A DNA stretch of 34,735 nucleotides from Bryobacter sp. CoA8 C33 (GCA_019931185.1 JAINDK010000079.1:1-34735), one strand, 5' to 3'; counted from the stretch's first letter, positions 24,810 to 34,735 are shown. Made by a program: numbers and translations. The notes: generated by a model not told the origin, from the sequence alone.

Positions 24810-26234
24810 TTAGCTTTCCGCCTTCACAATGTTCTTATTATCTACTCTAACCTTGGCGTCGTTGCGCAGAGTCCGGATCGCCTTGTACGAGCCCGTGATG
24901 ATCTCCTCGCCTTCCGACAATCCCGACAGCACTTCAATCTCAGTGGCCCCCGTAATCCCGGTTTCCACCTTCTTAAAAGTAGCCTGCCCGTTGCGCACCA
25001 CAAATACTCCCTGGATTTCTTCCTTTGCCGCTTTCATCTCCGCCGGGCTCAACTGACGAGGCCCTGATTTGTCTCCCGGCTTGGACGCCTCCAAGTCCCC
25101 CTTCTGCCGCACCGTCAGCGCCTGGATCGGAATCGACAAAGCCTTGGGCCGCGTCGCCGTCGTGATCCGCGCCGTGCACGACAGCCCCGGGCGAATCTCG
25201 TCCGGCGGATTCTCAAGCGCCACCACCACCTTGAAATCCTTTGCCTCCTGGCTCGAAATCGCGCTCTGGCTCGCCGCCAGGCCCGTCGACCGCAGGATCG
25301 CCGTGTTGCCGATCTCAATCACCTTGCCGCGAAATTTCTTTCCCGGTATCGCGTCAATCGTCACTTCCGCCGTCTGGTTCAACGCCACGTTCACGATATC
25401 GGTCTCATCCACCTTCACTTCCGCCGTGATGATCGACATATCCGCGATTGTCATGATCAGGCTCGCCGCCGAGTTCTGGATACCGGGCACCACCGTTTCC
25501 CCCACCCGCACCGGCAGGTTCGTCACCACCCCGTCAATCGGACTCGTGGCAAAAGTCCGCTGCAACACATCGGCCGCCGACCGCAAATTCGCCTGGCTCG
25601 CCGCCACTCGCCGCTGCGACGCGTTCAACTGCGCCGCCTGCTGCGTCCGCGCGGCCCTCAATTGGTTCAGCCGCGCCTCGGCTTCCCGCACCGCCGCCTG
25701 CTGCACCTCAAACGTGGATTTCTTCGTTTCAAATTCCTGCCGCGCGATCAGCTTCTCTTCAAACAATTGTTTCGAGCGTTCAAAATCCTGCCTCGCCCGA
25801 TCAAGATCCGCCTTGGCCCGGTCAATCGATGCCTCCGCCGAGCGGATATTCTCTTCCGCCGCCTTCAGCCCTGCATCCGTCGCCGCCGACTCCGCCTCGC
25901 TGGTCGCCAGATTGGCCCGCTGGGCGGCCAACTGCGCTTCCGGCTGCACGCTCTCGAGCTTGGCCAGTTGCTGGTTCTTCTTTACCCGCTGGCCTTCAAC
26001 AACATTGATCTCCGTGATCCGCGCCGGCGAGTTTGCATTCGAGCCGATGTTGATGTAATTCCGCGGCTTGATTTCACCACTCGCCGTCACCAGGCTCACG
26101 AGGTCCTGACGCGCCACCATGGTCGATGTCACGGTGACGATTCCCGACTGTTTCATCCGGTAATTGGCGAATGCTCCAGCCGCGACGATCGCAGCGACTC
26201 CCACGCCAATGGCGACTTTCCACTTCGTTTTCAA
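24810..26234 (-). CDS. MacA/HlyD-type periplasmic adaptor protein
   Basis: 474 residues. A single N-terminal transmembrane anchor (KVAIGVGVAAIVAAGAFANY) is followed by the lipoyl half-motif (SGEIKPRNYINIGSNANSPA, VVEGQRVKKNQQLAKLE). A long alpha-hairpin coiled coil of about 120 residues rich in Ala, Glu, Arg and Gln comes next, then the second lipoyl half (FATSPIDGVVTNLPVRVGE) and a beta-barrel domain (AEVKVDETDIVNVALNQTAE). It bridges an inner-membrane transporter to an outer-membrane channel. The start is TTG 26234 with GGGAG at a good distance. Immediately upstream of the ABC ATPase gene, forming a MacAB-like pair. Confidence 0.93.
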   Translation of the reverse strand: MKTKWKVAIGVGVAAIVAAGAFANYRMKQSGIVTVTSTMVARQDLVSLVTASGEIKPRNYINIGSNANSPARITEINVVEGQRVKKNQQLAKLESVQPEAQLAAQRANLATSEAESAATDAGLKAAEENIRSAEASIDRAKADLDRARQDFERSKQLFEEKLIARQEFETKKSTFEVQQAAVREAEARLNQLRAARTQQAAQLNASQRRVAASQANLRSAADVLQRTFATSPIDGVVTNLPVRVGETVVPGIQNSAASLIMTIADMSIITAEVKVDETDIVNVALNQTAEVTIDAIPGKKFRGKVIEIGNTAILRSTGLAASQSAISSQEAKDFKVVVALENPPDEIRPGLSCTARITTATRPKALSIPIQALTVRQKGDLEASKPGDKSGPRQLSPAEMKAAKEEIQGVFVVRNGQATFKKVETGITGATEIEVLSGLSEGEEIITGSYKAIRTLRNDAKVRVDNKNIVKAES

Positions 26235-26319
26235 CTCTTATCTCCCATGCCTTCTGACGACAAAAAGCTGCCAGAAGTTCGAAAAAGTATTTCTATTGTT
26301 TTCAGCAATGTTGAAATAG

Positions 26320-26601
26320 CTACTTGCCTTTCAACCACTTAATGCTCCGTGGCTGCTTCGACGAGCACGCCATCGAATCCGTCATGCCTGAGCTGATCGT
26401 CGCGCAGGCATTGTCAACGGCGGCGCGCAGCGCAATTTCTTCGCTGGCCCCGAGTGCCGTACGGCAGTTCACTTGGCCGTTAAACTCCATACAGACCTCG
26501 ACGCGGTAGGCACTGTATGACATCGTGTTGTAGTAAAGAGCGGCGACAAAGGCGGCCGCTCCGAGAACGATCGAAACCGTCCAAAGCGTCTTTTTCTGCA
26601 T
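26320..26601 (-). CDS. Small membrane-anchored protein, unknown
   Basis: 93 residues. One N-terminal membrane helix (TLWTVSIVLGAAAFVAALYY), then a short exported domain with four cysteines (VEVCMEFNGQVNCRTALG, NACATISSG, SMACSSK) that could form two disulfides. No family recognised. Its ATG overlaps the accA stop by one base (TGATG), so it is coupled to accA. The 85-nt gap to the adaptor gene suggests a separate promoter for the transporter pair. Confidence 0.75.
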   Translation of the reverse strand: MQKKTLWTVSIVLGAAAFVAALYYNTMSYSAYRVEVCMEFNGQVNCRTALGASEEIALRAAVDNACATISSGMTDSMACSSKQPRSIKWLKGK

Positions 26602-27482
26602 CAGGCGGTCTCGGTAAAGAACGAAGCCATGTGGCGGAATTTCAAATACCGCTGCTCACGCAGCTCCAGCGGGCTCAGCGCGCTCAACTCCACCAGCGAC
26701 CGGCGCAGGCTCTGTCCCAGCAGCCGCGCCGCCTCGTCGTGATCTTCCTGCGCCCCTCCCTTGGGCTCCGGAACAATTTCATCAACTATGCCCCGCTCGA
26801 GCAGGTCCGGCCCCGTCAGCTTCAGCGCCGCCGCTGCCAGTTCCGCCTTCGCCGCGTCGCGCCAGATAATCGCCGCGCAACTCTCCGGCGAAATCACGCT
26901 GTAATAAGAGTTCTCCATCATCAAAACGCGGTTGCCGACTCCCATGCCAAGCGCTCCCCCCGAGCCGCCCTCGCCGATCACCGTCACGATCACCGGCACG
27001 GTCAGCCGCGCCATCTCCCGCAAATTGTAAGCAATCGCCTCCGCTTGGCCCCGCTCCTCGGCGTCAATACCCGGATAAGCCCCCGGCGTGTCGATAAAGC
27101 TCAGCACCGGACGCCGGAACTTCTCGGCCATCTCCATCAGCCGCATCGCCTTGCGGTAGCCCTCCGGTTTGGGCATGCCGAAATTTCTCTTCAGCTTCTG
27201 CTTCGTGTCCCGGCCCTTCTGTTGCCCAATTACCATCACCGGGCTGCCGTCAAGAAACGAATAGCCTCCCAGAATCGCGTGGTCGTCGCCAAATACACGA
27301 TCTCCATGCAATTCCGTGAATCCCGTGGTCAGCCGCTCGATGTAATCAAGAGCATGCGGGCGCCGCGGGTGCCGCGCCAGTTGCACTCGCTGGTAGGCGA
27401 GGTTCGCATCCGCCGGCGGGGGGGCCGGGGCGCTGTCGGGGTGCAGCGCGTGAATGCGCGCCGTGATGTCGGAGTTGGCCAT
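26601..27482 (-). CDS. accA: Acetyl-CoA carboxylase carboxyltransferase subunit alpha
   Basis: 293 residues, about 25 short of the E. coli protein at the N-terminus. Core motifs: [111 protein letters not shown] and [17 protein letters not shown]. With AccD it transfers the carboxyl group from biotin to acetyl-CoA in the first step of fatty acid synthesis. Five nt separate it from dnaE, the same gene pair as in E. coli and many other bacteria. Confidence 0.96.
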   Translation of the reverse strand: MANSDITARIHALHPDSAPAPPPADANLAYQRVQLARHPRRPHALDYIERLTTGFTELHGDRVFGDDHAILGGYSFLDGSPVMVIGQQKGRDTKQKLKRNFGMPKPEGYRKAMRLMEMAEKFRRPVLSFIDTPGAYPGIDAEERGQAEAIAYNLREMARLTVPVIVTVIGEGGSGGALGMGVGNRVLMMENSYYSVISPESCAAIIWRDAAKAELAAAALKLTGPDLLERGIVDEIVPEPKGGAQEDHDEAARLLGQSLRRSLVELSALSPLELREQRYLKFRHMASFFTETA

Positions 27483-27487
27483 CGGGG

Positions 27488-30400
27488 CTAGGCTTCGCCC
27501 GACGCCTCAAAGGACGTCGATCCGAACAGGCGAGCCAGTTCGGCTTTCATTTCCTTATCCGCGCGGACTTTTTGTGCCAAGTCCAATGTTAGCGAAAAGT
27601 CCCGCGGCTTTTCGAGCACCAGCCTCACGCTCGCCGGACCCGGCTTCCGCCCCAGCAGCGCCGCCAGTTCCGCCGCCCGCGGATCATCCTCCCCGCTCAG
27701 CCTCACTCGCAATTGCAACATCGCCGGCAGCTTCACCCGCGCGTTGTCGAGCGCCACCAGGTCCTGTATGCTCAGCCGCGGCGCCGATCCTTCGTCCACC
27801 AGGATCTTCGCCGTCACCATCACTGCCTTGTCCTCCTCCAGTTCCTTGCCCAGTTCCTTGAACTTCGTGGCGAACACCATTGCGTCCACCGTCCCCTGCA
27901 GGTCCTCCAGTTGCATCGATGCCCACAGTTCCTGTTTCTGGTTCCGCTTGCGTTGAATCCCGGTCAGCAGGCCGCACAGTTTCACCTCCACGCCGCGCTC
28001 CACACCTTCGAGGGTCGCTGTCGTATGGGTGCCGAGTTCGCTCAGCTTGTCCTTGTACTGGTCAAGCGGATGCCCCGTCACATAGAAGCCCAGCAACTCT
28101 TTCTCGCCCGTCAGCTTCTGTGGCGCGTCCCAGTCCGGTACCGCCGGCAGTTCCCCCTCCTCGCTCCGCTCCTCCGGCCCCCCGAACAGATCTCCAAACA
28201 AAGCCGATTGCCCGGAGTTCCGGTCCCGCGCCGCCCGCAGCCCCGTCTCGATGGCCGCATCGAGGATCGCCATCTTCTGCGACCGCGTCCCCTTCAACTC
28301 ATCCATGGCCCCGCAGCGGATCAGCGATTCAATCACCCGCCGGTTCACCGCCTGCATGTCCACCCGCTCACAGAATTCGTATAACGAGGCGAACGCGCCC
28401 TCCGCGTTCCGCGCCCGGATAATCGCCTCCACCGCCCCCGCCCCGACATTCTTCACCGCCCCCAATCCAAAGCGGATCCCCTCCCCCGACGGCGTGAAGT
28501 TCAAATCCGAGATGTTCACGCTCGGCGGCAAGACCGGTATCTGCCGCTCCCGGCACTCATTGATGTAGCGCACGACCTTCGAGGTGTTGCCCGTTTCCGA
28601 TGTCAACAGCGCGCTCATGAACTCCAGCTTGTAGTTCGCCTTCAGGTACGCCGTCACATAGGCCAGATACGCGTACGCCGCCGAGTGGCTCTTGTTGAAG
28701 CCATAGCCGGCGAACTTCTCCATGTGATCGAAAACCTTTTCCGCCTTCTTCGCGTTGTACCCCTTCTGCGCCGCCCCGGCGAGAAACCGCGCCCGCTGCG
28801 CCGCCATCTCCTCTACCTTTTTCTTGCCCATCGCCCGCCGCAGCAGGTCGGCATCCCCGAGTGAGTACCCCGCCAGCAGGTTCGCCATCTGCATCACCTG
28901 CTCCTGGTACACCATCACTCCGTAGGTCTCCTCGAGGATCGCCTTCATGTCCGCGATCTCGTAGGTCACCTCCTTGCGCCCGTGCTTGCGGTCGATGAAG
29001 TCATCGATCATGTCCATCGGCCCCGGCCGGTACAGCGCGTTCAGCGCGATCAGATCCTCCAGCCGGTCCGGCGCATAACGGATCAGAATGTCCCTCATCC
29101 CGTCCGATTCAAACTGAAAGATCCCCGAGGTCTGCCCGTCGCAGAAAATCTTGAACGCCGCCGCATCCGTCAGCGGTATGTCCTCCACCACCAGCACCTT
29201 GCCCTGATGCCGCTCGATCAGCGCCAGCGTGTCGGCAATGATCGTCAGTGTGGTCAGCCCCAGAAAGTCCATCTTCAGCAAGCCCAGCTTTTCGAGCCCC
29301 ACCATGTCGTACTGCGTGACGATTTCGTCCTTGTTCGTCCGGTACAGCGGCACCAGTTCCTTGAGCGGCCGCGGCGCGATCACCACCCCCGCCGCATGGA
29401 TGCTCGCATTGCGCGCCATGCCCTCCAGCCGCGTCGCAATCTCGAGCAACTCCTTCACCTTCGGGTCTTTTTGCGACAGCTCCCCAAAGGTCGGCTCCAT
29501 CTCGAGCGCCTGCTTCAGCTTGATGTTCAGCGGCTGCGACGGCACCAGCTTCGTCAGCTTGTCCACATCAGCGAAGCTCATGTCCATCACCCGCCCGACA
29601 TCCTTGATCGCCGCCCGCGCCCCCAGCGTGCCGAACGTGATGATCTGCGCCACCTGTTCCCGGCCATACTTCTCGGTCACATACTTGATCACCTCGCCCC
29701 GGCCCCGCGTGCAAAAGTCGATGTCGATATCCGGCATCGAAACCCGCTCCGGATTCAGAAAACGCTCAAAAAGCAGGTTGTATGGAATCGGATCAATATC
29801 CGTGATCCCCATCGCGTAAGCCACCAGCGAACCCGCCGCCGATCCGCGCCCCGGCCCCACCGGAATCCCGCCTTCCTTCGCATACCGTATGAAGTCCCAC
29901 ACAATCAGAAAGTAGCCGGGAAACTTCATCTGCTGTATGATCCGGATCTCCCGCGTCAGCCGCTCCTCGTACACCTCGAGCGGATACCTCAACTCCCCCC
30001 GCGCCGCCAGGATCTCCAGCTTCGCCCGCCGCTTCTCAAATCCCGCCCGCGCCACCCACTCAAAGTAGCTGTCCACCGTATGCTGTTCCGGTATCTGAAA
30101 GCGCGGAAACGGGTCACTCACCTGTTCGAGCTTCAGCCGGCAGCGCTGCGCGATATCCCACGTTGCATCGAGCGCTCGCGGCACATGGCCAAACAGTCTC
30201 TCCATCTCCGCCCGCGTCTTCAGATAAAACTCCGGCGTGTCAAAGCGCATGTGGTTCGGGTCCGACAGCGTGCGGCCCGTCTGGATGCATAGCATCGCCT
30301 CGTGCGCATGCGGGTCCGACGCCCGCAGATAGTGCGCGTCGTTGGTCACCACCAGCGGCATCCTCGTGTCCCGCGCCAGCCGCTCTACCTCCGGGATCAC

Positions 30401-30958
30401 CTTGCGGTCCGGCTCCAGGCCGTGGTCCTGCAACTCGAGGTAAAAATTCCCCTTCCCGAACATGTCCTGGTATTCGTGCGCCAGCCGCCTCGCCTCGTCA
30501 AACTTGTTGTCGAGCAGCGCCTCCTGCACATCCCCCCGCAGGCAGGCCGACAGGCAGATCAGCCCCTTGCTGTGCCGCGCCAGCAGGTCTTTGTCCACCC
30601 GTGGCTTTTGATAAAAACCGTCTATGTATCCCGTCGACACCAGCTCGATCAGGTTCCGGTACCCCTCCTGGTTTTCACACAGCAATACCAGGTGGTTGTA
30701 GCGGTTGCTCGCGCTCTTCACCGACGCCGGCTGCTGCGTCACATACAGCTCGCAGCCAATAATCCCGTTAATCCCCGCCCCCTTCGCCGCGTTATAAAAC
30801 TCAACGCCGCCAAACAGATTGCCGTGATCGGTCATCGCGATCGCCGGCGCCTTCTGCTCGGCCACCACATCCATCATTTGCGATATCTCGCAAGCCCCAT
30901 CGAGCAGCGAATAGTCCGTGTGGCAATGCAGATGGATAAAAGGTGCTTTCTCGCCCAT
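27488..30958 (-). CDS. dnaE: DNA polymerase III subunit alpha
   Basis: 1156 residues, full length. The N-terminal PHP domain starts [20 protein letters not shown]. The palm carries the catalytic acids in [14 protein letters not shown] (about residue 407) and [10 protein letters not shown] (about 563), with [15 protein letters not shown] before them. A helix-hairpin-helix region and an OB-fold ([20 protein letters not shown], near residue 995) follow. No 3'-5' exonuclease domain is present, so proofreading would need a separate DnaQ. This is the DnaE1 replicative type. Start ATG 30958 has a poor ribosome site. A divergent gene begins 52 nt away. Confidence 0.97.
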   Translation of the reverse strand: MGEKAPFIHLHCHTDYSLLDGACEISQMMDVVAEQKAPAIAMTDHGNLFGGVEFYNAAKGAGINGIIGCELYVTQQPASVKSASNRYNHLVLLCENQEGYRNLIELVSTGYIDGFYQKPRVDKDLLARHSKGLICLSACLRGDVQEALLDNKFDEARRLAHEYQDMFGKGNFYLELQDHGLEPDRKVIPEVERLARDTRMPLVVTNDAHYLRASDPHAHEAMLCIQTGRTLSDPNHMRFDTPEFYLKTRAEMERLFGHVPRALDATWDIAQRCRLKLEQVSDPFPRFQIPEQHTVDSYFEWVARAGFEKRRAKLEILAARGELRYPLEVYEERLTREIRIIQQMKFPGYFLIVWDFIRYAKEGGIPVGPGRGSAAGSLVAYAMGITDIDPIPYNLLFERFLNPERVSMPDIDIDFCTRGRGEVIKYVTEKYGREQVAQIITFGTLGARAAIKDVGRVMDMSFADVDKLTKLVPSQPLNIKLKQALEMEPTFGELSQKDPKVKELLEIATRLEGMARNASIHAAGVVIAPRPLKELVPLYRTNKDEIVTQYDMVGLEKLGLLKMDFLGLTTLTIIADTLALIERHQGKVLVVEDIPLTDAAAFKIFCDGQTSGIFQFESDGMRDILIRYAPDRLEDLIALNALYRPGPMDMIDDFIDRKHGRKEVTYEIADMKAILEETYGVMVYQEQVMQMANLLAGYSLGDADLLRRAMGKKKVEEMAAQRARFLAGAAQKGYNAKKAEKVFDHMEKFAGYGFNKSHSAAYAYLAYVTAYLKANYKLEFMSALLTSETGNTSKVVRYINECRERQIPVLPPSVNISDLNFTPSGEGIRFGLGAVKNVGAGAVEAIIRARNAEGAFASLYEFCERVDMQAVNRRVIESLIRCGAMDELKGTRSQKMAILDAAIETGLRAARDRNSGQSALFGDLFGGPEERSEEGELPAVPDWDAPQKLTGEKELLGFYVTGHPLDQYKDKLSELGTHTTATLEGVERGVEVKLCGLLTGIQRKRNQKQELWASMQLEDLQGTVDAMVFATKFKELGKELEEDKAVMVTAKILVDEGSAPRLSIQDLVALDNARVKLPAMLQLRVRLSGEDDPRAAELAALLGRKPGPASVRLVLEKPRDFSLTLDLAQKVRADKEMKAELARLFGSTSFEASGEA

Positions 30959-31009
30959 GTTCGTGAACCTACGAGTTTAGCGCCCGCCGCCGGAGTAACA
31001 ATAAAGGAC

Positions 31010-31909
31010 ATGCGGTCCCTGTCTCTGGCTCTGATCCCTGCCCTGCTGCTCGGGCAAAACTGCCCGGAAAACAAATCGCTCTCGAGCGTAGCCATCGAGC
31101 TTCGCGACCGTATCATCAAGGAACCCGTCCCCGATGCCCGCCCCGCCGACTTCCTCCTCCGCGGCAAGGGCCTCACCGGCGAGGTCGTCGCCATCGACAC
31201 CCGTCTGCCCGCCGACCTCGTCGTCCTCATCGAAGACCGCGGCCGCGGTGGCCTCCTCGCCGGCGCCGCCGACCTCCTCGTCAAAACACTCATCCCCGGC
31301 GACCGCGTCGCCGTACTCACCTACGGCGTCTCCGTTCACAAACAACTCGATTTCTCCACCGGCACGGAAGCCATTCGCCTCGCCATCGAAAAAGGCGCCG
31401 ACGGCATGCACCTCCAGGTCGCCCGCCCCTTCTATGGCGTCGCCGAAGCCCTCAAACTCTTCCCCAAACCCGAACCCGGCCGCCTCCGCGCCATCCTCAT
31501 GCTCGGCGACGACCGCGACGCGGGCTCTCAGATCCGCGTCGAACAACTCACCGCCAACCTCCTCGAGCAACGCGTCACCCTCGAGCTCGCCATCGACCCC
31601 GCCCCCGGCCGCAAACTCCCCCGCGTCAATGTCCTCGCCCCTACCGTCGGCCATACCGCCCCCGCCCAGCGTGACCCCCTCGTCGGCGTTCAACCCGTCT
31701 CCGCTCTCGCCCTCTCCTCCGGCGGCTCGGCCACCAAGTTCCTCGGCGCCGAATTCTTCGCCGCCCTGCGCGATCGCTTGAAAGATCGCCTGTCCCTCCG
31801 CTACTGTGTCGAAAACAAACATGCCGCGCGCCTCCCGCGCGCCGAGCTTAGCCCCGAGGGCCGCCGCCGCTATCCAGACGCTGAAATCTCCGGCGGCGAA
31901 TCGCGCTGA
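31010..31909 (+). CDS. Secreted VWFA-like domain protein (acidobacterial type)
   Basis: 299 residues from ATG 31010, just after AAAGGA; the frame is open for 236 further codons upstream, but that part is antisense to dnaE. Signal peptide RSLSLALIPALLLGQ. The product resembles the VWFA-related domain family of Acidobacteria: LVVLIEDRGRGG in place of the usual DxSxS metal-binding motif, LIPGDRVAVLTYG, LRAILMLGDDRDAGS and ALSSGGSATKFLG. With an imperfect MIDAS motif (IEDRGRG), metal binding is doubtful. Extracellular or periplasmic; ligand unknown. It is followed by the M1 peptidase after 15 nt. Confidence 0.8.
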   Translation: MRSLSLALIPALLLGQNCPENKSLSSVAIELRDRIIKEPVPDARPADFLLRGKGLTGEVVAIDTRLPADLVVLIEDRGRGGLLAGAADLLVKTLIPGDRVAVLTYGVSVHKQLDFSTGTEAIRLAIEKGADGMHLQVARPFYGVAEALKLFPKPEPGRLRAILMLGDDRDAGSQIRVEQLTANLLEQRVTLELAIDPAPGRKLPRVNVLAPTVGHTAPAQRDPLVGVQPVSALALSSGGSATKFLGAEFFAALRDRLKDRLSLRYCVENKHAARLPRAELSPEGRRRYPDAEISGGESR

Positions 31910-31924
31910 AAGGAATTCAAATTC

Positions 31925-34096
31925 ATGTGGGAACTGGCACTGCTAATGGCGATCGCGCCCGGCATACCCAAAGACTTGGCCGAACAGCGGGCCCGCCAAA
32001 TCGGCAACCTCCGCTATGAGCTCGAACTCGACGTTCCCGCTGCCCGCACTCAACCCATCCAGGGCCGCGCCCGCATCTCTTACGATCTCCAGGACTCTAC
32101 CCTCCCCGTCGTCCTCGACTTCGCCCCCGGCGCGCGTAACCTCCTGCGCGCCAGCAGCGAATACCGCGAGGAAAACGGCCACCTGATCTTCGCCCCCGGC
32201 ACCAACCGCATCGAGCTCGACTTCCGCCTCGGCGATGCCCCACTCAATCGCAACGACGAGTTTTTCTACTCCCTCTTCGTTCCCGCGCGCGCCCACCACG
32301 CCATCCCCTGCTTCGACCAGCCCGATCTCAAGGCCCGCCTCAAGGTCACCGTCCGCGCCCCCCAGGGCTGGCAGATCCTCACCAATGCCTCCCCCGGCCA
32401 GGAAACAAAACCCCTGCCCTCCTACCTCTGGTTCTTCGCCGCCGGCAAATTCTCCGTCGAGACCGATGGCAAAATGCGCCTCTTCCACCGCGAAACCGAC
32501 CGCGCCAAGGTCGAGCGCAACAAGGCCGAGATCTTCCGCCTCCACGCCCAGGCCCTCGATTGGATGGAGCGCTACACCGGCATCCCTTATCCCTTCGAAA
32601 AACTCGATTTCATGGCCCTGCCCTCCTTCCAGTTCGGCGGCATGGAGCACGCCGGCGCCATCAGCTACAAAAGCCCCAGCCTCTTTCTCGAACAAAGCGC
32701 CACCCAGGCCCAACAACTCGGCCGCGCCAGCGTCATCGCCCACGAAACCGCCCACATGTGGTTCGGCGACCTCGTCACCATGCGCTGGTTCAGCGACGTC
32801 TGGCTCAAGGAGGTCTTCGCCAATTTCATGGCCGCCAAGATCGTCAATCCCAGCTTCCCCACCCTCAACCACGACCTCCGCTTCTACCTCAACCACTACC
32901 GCTCCGCCTACAACGTCGACCGCACCCGCGGAACCAACCCCATCCGCCAGCCCCTCGACAATCTCAACGAAGCCGGGTCCCTCTACGGCCCGATCATCTA
33001 CCAGAAGTCCCCCATCGTCATGAAGCAGCTCGAGCAGATGCTCGGCGAAGAGCCCTTCCGCGACGGCCTCCGCCGCTACCTCACCCGCTTCTCTTATGGC
33101 AACGCCACCTGGGATGAGCTGATCGGGATCTTCGGCCCGGACCTCAGCCAGTGGAGCCGCCTATGGATCGACACCCCCGGCCGCCCCAAAGTCACCAAGG
33201 TCCAGCGCTACGACGGCTTCACCCTGCCCGGCGGCTATGGCGAATATCACCTCGACGCCCCCAGCCGCGCTTACCTTCTCGCAAACCTGCCGCGGATCAC
33301 CGATCCACTCGTCCGCGCCCAGGCCTGGGACGCTCTCTGGGAAGACCGCGCCGATCTCTTCGAGCTCGCCCTCCGCGCCATCCCCGTCGAAAAAGAAGAA
33401 CTCCTCCTCCAGCGCATGCTCACTGACCTCGGCCGCCTCATGTGGCGCCACCCCCGCGACTTAGACCGCGTCGAGGCCATGTTGTCGGCCGCCCTCTCCC
33501 GTGCCCCCAACCGCGGCGTCAAGGCCGCCTTCTGGCAGCTCTACCGCTCCGTCGCCCCGCCCGCGCGCCTCGAGCGCCTCTTCTCGGGCCAGGAGAACAT
33601 CCCCGATCTTCCCTTCGCCGAAACCGACTTCATCGCCATCGCCCACGAACTCGGCCTGCGCGGCATCGACGTCCGTCCTGCCATGCGCCAGCGCATCACC
33701 AATCCCGACCGCCGCGAGCAATTCGATTTCGTCTCCGGCGCCCTCGATGGCGACGGCGGCGCTTGGTTCGCCCGCCTCCGCGACCCTCAGGCCCGCGCTC
33801 GCGAACCCTGGGTGCTCGAAGGCCTCGCCCTCCTCTTTCATCCCCGCCGCGCCGCCGCCAACGAGAAATTTCTCGCCCCCGCCCTCGAGCTCCTGCCCGA
33901 AGTCCAGCGCACCGGCGATATCTTCTTCCCCCAGCGCTGGGCCCAGGTCATCCTCGAGTCTTACCGCACCCTCACCGCCGCCGCTCTCGTGCGCCAGGTT
34001 CTACCCAGTTACAACGAGCGCCTCCAGCGCACGCTTCTCGTCGCCGCCGATGACCTTCTCTGGGCCGTTAGCAATGCTCGTCAAAGGCGGCCTTGA
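31925..34096 (+). CDS. M1-family zinc aminopeptidase
   Basis: 723 residues. The zinc site is complete: HETAHMWFGDL (HExxH), then 18 residues and the third ligand Glu in WLKEVFANF. The exopeptidase motif reads FGGMEHAGAI, His replacing the usual Asn of GxMEN. YQKSPIVMKQLEQ carries the expected catalytic Tyr-type region. The N-terminal beta-domain (YELELDVPAARTQPIQGRAR) and the C-terminal helical domain match aminopeptidase N relatives. It releases N-terminal residues from peptides. A short hydrophobic N-terminus (MWELALLMAIAPG) could be a weak export signal. AAGGA upstream supports the ATG. The 3' end overlaps the bacilliredoxin gene by 29 nt. Confidence 0.94.
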   Translation: MWELALLMAIAPGIPKDLAEQRARQIGNLRYELELDVPAARTQPIQGRARISYDLQDSTLPVVLDFAPGARNLLRASSEYREENGHLIFAPGTNRIELDFRLGDAPLNRNDEFFYSLFVPARAHHAIPCFDQPDLKARLKVTVRAPQGWQILTNASPGQETKPLPSYLWFFAAGKFSVETDGKMRLFHRETDRAKVERNKAEIFRLHAQALDWMERYTGIPYPFEKLDFMALPSFQFGGMEHAGAISYKSPSLFLEQSATQAQQLGRASVIAHETAHMWFGDLVTMRWFSDVWLKEVFANFMAAKIVNPSFPTLNHDLRFYLNHYRSAYNVDRTRGTNPIRQPLDNLNEAGSLYGPIIYQKSPIVMKQLEQMLGEEPFRDGLRRYLTRFSYGNATWDELIGIFGPDLSQWSRLWIDTPGRPKVTKVQRYDGFTLPGGYGEYHLDAPSRAYLLANLPRITDPLVRAQAWDALWEDRADLFELALRAIPVEKEELLLQRMLTDLGRLMWRHPRDLDRVEAMLSAALSRAPNRGVKAAFWQLYRSVAPPARLERLFSGQENIPDLPFAETDFIAIAHELGLRGIDVRPAMRQRITNPDRREQFDFVSGALDGDGGAWFARLRDPQARAREPWVLEGLALLFHPRRAAANEKFLAPALELLPEVQRTGDIFFPQRWAQVILESYRTLTAAALVRQVLPSYNERLQRTLLVAADDLLWAVSNARQRRP

Positions 34097-34478
34097 GCCG
34101 CGACGAGAGCGTAAACGCATCGCTCGTCTCAATGTCGCGGCGGTGCAGCGCAAACACCGGCTTGCCCTGCTTGAACAAAAACATCGCCGGGCTCGACGGC
34201 GGATACTCGCTCAGGATGCCGCGCAAATGCGCCGTCGCCGCCTCGTCTCCGCCCGCGAATACCGTCGCCGCCTTCGCCGGCAGCTTCGCGTTCTTCAGTG
34301 CCGCCCCAATCGCCGGCCGCGCCTTGCCCGCCGCGCATCCGCAGATCGAGTTCACCACCATCAGTACCGTATCGGCCTTCAGCGCCTCGTCCACCTGCTC
34401 CGGCGTCCTGGTTTCCTCGACGCCATATTGCACTAACTCTTTCCGCATCGGAATCAGAAATTGTTCAGGATATGCCAT
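34068..34478 (-). CDS. Bacilliredoxin (BrxA/BrxB, YphP/YqiW family)
   Basis: 136 residues from ATG 34478 (MAYPEQFLIPMRKELVQYG); the frame is open further upstream, but the conserved protein begins here. Central active-site motif NSICGCAAGKARP holds the CGC pair typical of the family, with VFAGGDEAATAHLRG and PPSSPAMFLFKQGKPV following; FALHRRDIE is the usual C-terminal signature. Bacilliredoxins remove bacillithiol from oxidised proteins in Firmicutes; in Acidobacteria the thiol partner is not established. No thioredoxin-type CxxC. The 3' end overlaps the aminopeptidase gene. Confidence 0.93.
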   Translation of the reverse strand: MAYPEQFLIPMRKELVQYGVEETRTPEQVDEALKADTVLMVVNSICGCAAGKARPAIGAALKNAKLPAKAATVFAGGDEAATAHLRGILSEYPPSSPAMFLFKQGKPVFALHRRDIETSDAFTLSSRLKAAFDEHC

Positions 34479-34735
34479 ACCCTTATTTTCGCACCTTATC
34501 GTATCGGGCATGATCAACCCATAGCCTCGAGGCACCGCCGCCCGCCGCCAGCTTGTTGGCCGCAACTTGCGACGGCGCGGTCCTTTGGGATCTACTAAGA
34601 ACTTGTTGAAAAACTCGCTGTTTCGAAAAGCGGCCTCACGAGTTGAAAATTCTTGGCCCACAAACGGCCCAGAATCGATCGGCAGCGGGCTGGCAATGGT
34701 TTGCTGACCCCCGTGAAAGGGTTGAAATCGGCAAG
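34479..34735. other. Right-edge region with possible IS terminus
   Basis: 257 nt without a supported gene. gaacttgttgaaaaactc at 34599-34616 has the look of the terminal inverted repeat of several insertion-sequence families (the TTGTTGAAAAA type). If so, the transposase gene lies beyond the window. No target-site duplication or partner repeat can be seen, so this remains a suspicion. Confidence 0.3.

Noticed and set aside
28982-30292. Open frame on the plus strand opposite dnaE
   Set aside because: Low-complexity Arg/Leu-rich translation antisense to a certain gene.

Overview
The window looks like chromosomal DNA of a high-G+C soil acidobacterium of the Bryobacteraceae/Solibacter type. This is inferred from gene content (secreted Asp-box propeller protein, VWFA-like secreted protein, PduO adenosyltransferase with a cobalamin-binding mutase subunit, alginate-export-type porin), from frequent TTG/GTG starts and from very tight gene packing. 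No rRNA or taxonomic marker gene is present, so the assignment is provisional.

Left part (1-10770). A NYN-domain ribonuclease-like protein runs off the left edge with an in-frame 15-bp tandem repeat. It sits behind a B12-binding mutase subunit. A secreted Asp-box propeller protein, an OmpA-type outer membrane protein and the PduO adenosyltransferase follow on the plus strand. Next come an orphan NarL-type response regulator with a long AT-rich upstream region, an unusual radical SAM protein, mutM coupled to a Rieske protein, an orphan sugar-binding lipoprotein and an alginate-export-type porin.

Middle (10773-13226), the most unusual part. tRNA-Thr(CGT) is followed by an N-terminally truncated tyrosine recombinase. 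This is fused to a 236-bp copy of the 3' end of the isocitrate dehydrogenase gene. A lower-G+C cargo gene (TerB-like region, HIRAN domain, tail anchor) follows, and then the intact isocitrate dehydrogenase gene, whose own 3' end is the second copy of the repeat. The layout resembles e14 or phage 21 integrated in E. coli icd. The GC skew of the plus strand also changes sign across this segment irrespective of gene direction, as at a replication terminus or an inversion boundary.

Right part (13227-34735). purH is divergent from icd. A minus-strand operon-like run holds DUF2760, an Hsp70-like protein, a second Hsp70-like protein with a long C-terminal extension, thiL, a mutarotase-like protein and a secreted protein. 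A short MerR regulator diverges from it. A second minus-strand run carries dnaE, accA, a small membrane protein, a MacA-like adaptor, a MacB-like ATPase and an unknown protein. On the plus strand are a secreted VWFA-like protein and an M1 aminopeptidase, followed by a convergent bacilliredoxin and a possible insertion-sequence end at the right edge.

How the genes relate: the two Hsp70-like proteins and DUF2760 probably form one uncharacterised chaperone module. dnaE-accA is a classical housekeeping pair. The adenosyltransferase could supply cofactor to the B12-dependent mutase. Convergent neighbours overlap at their 3' ends repeatedly, so bidirectional antisense tails are expected.
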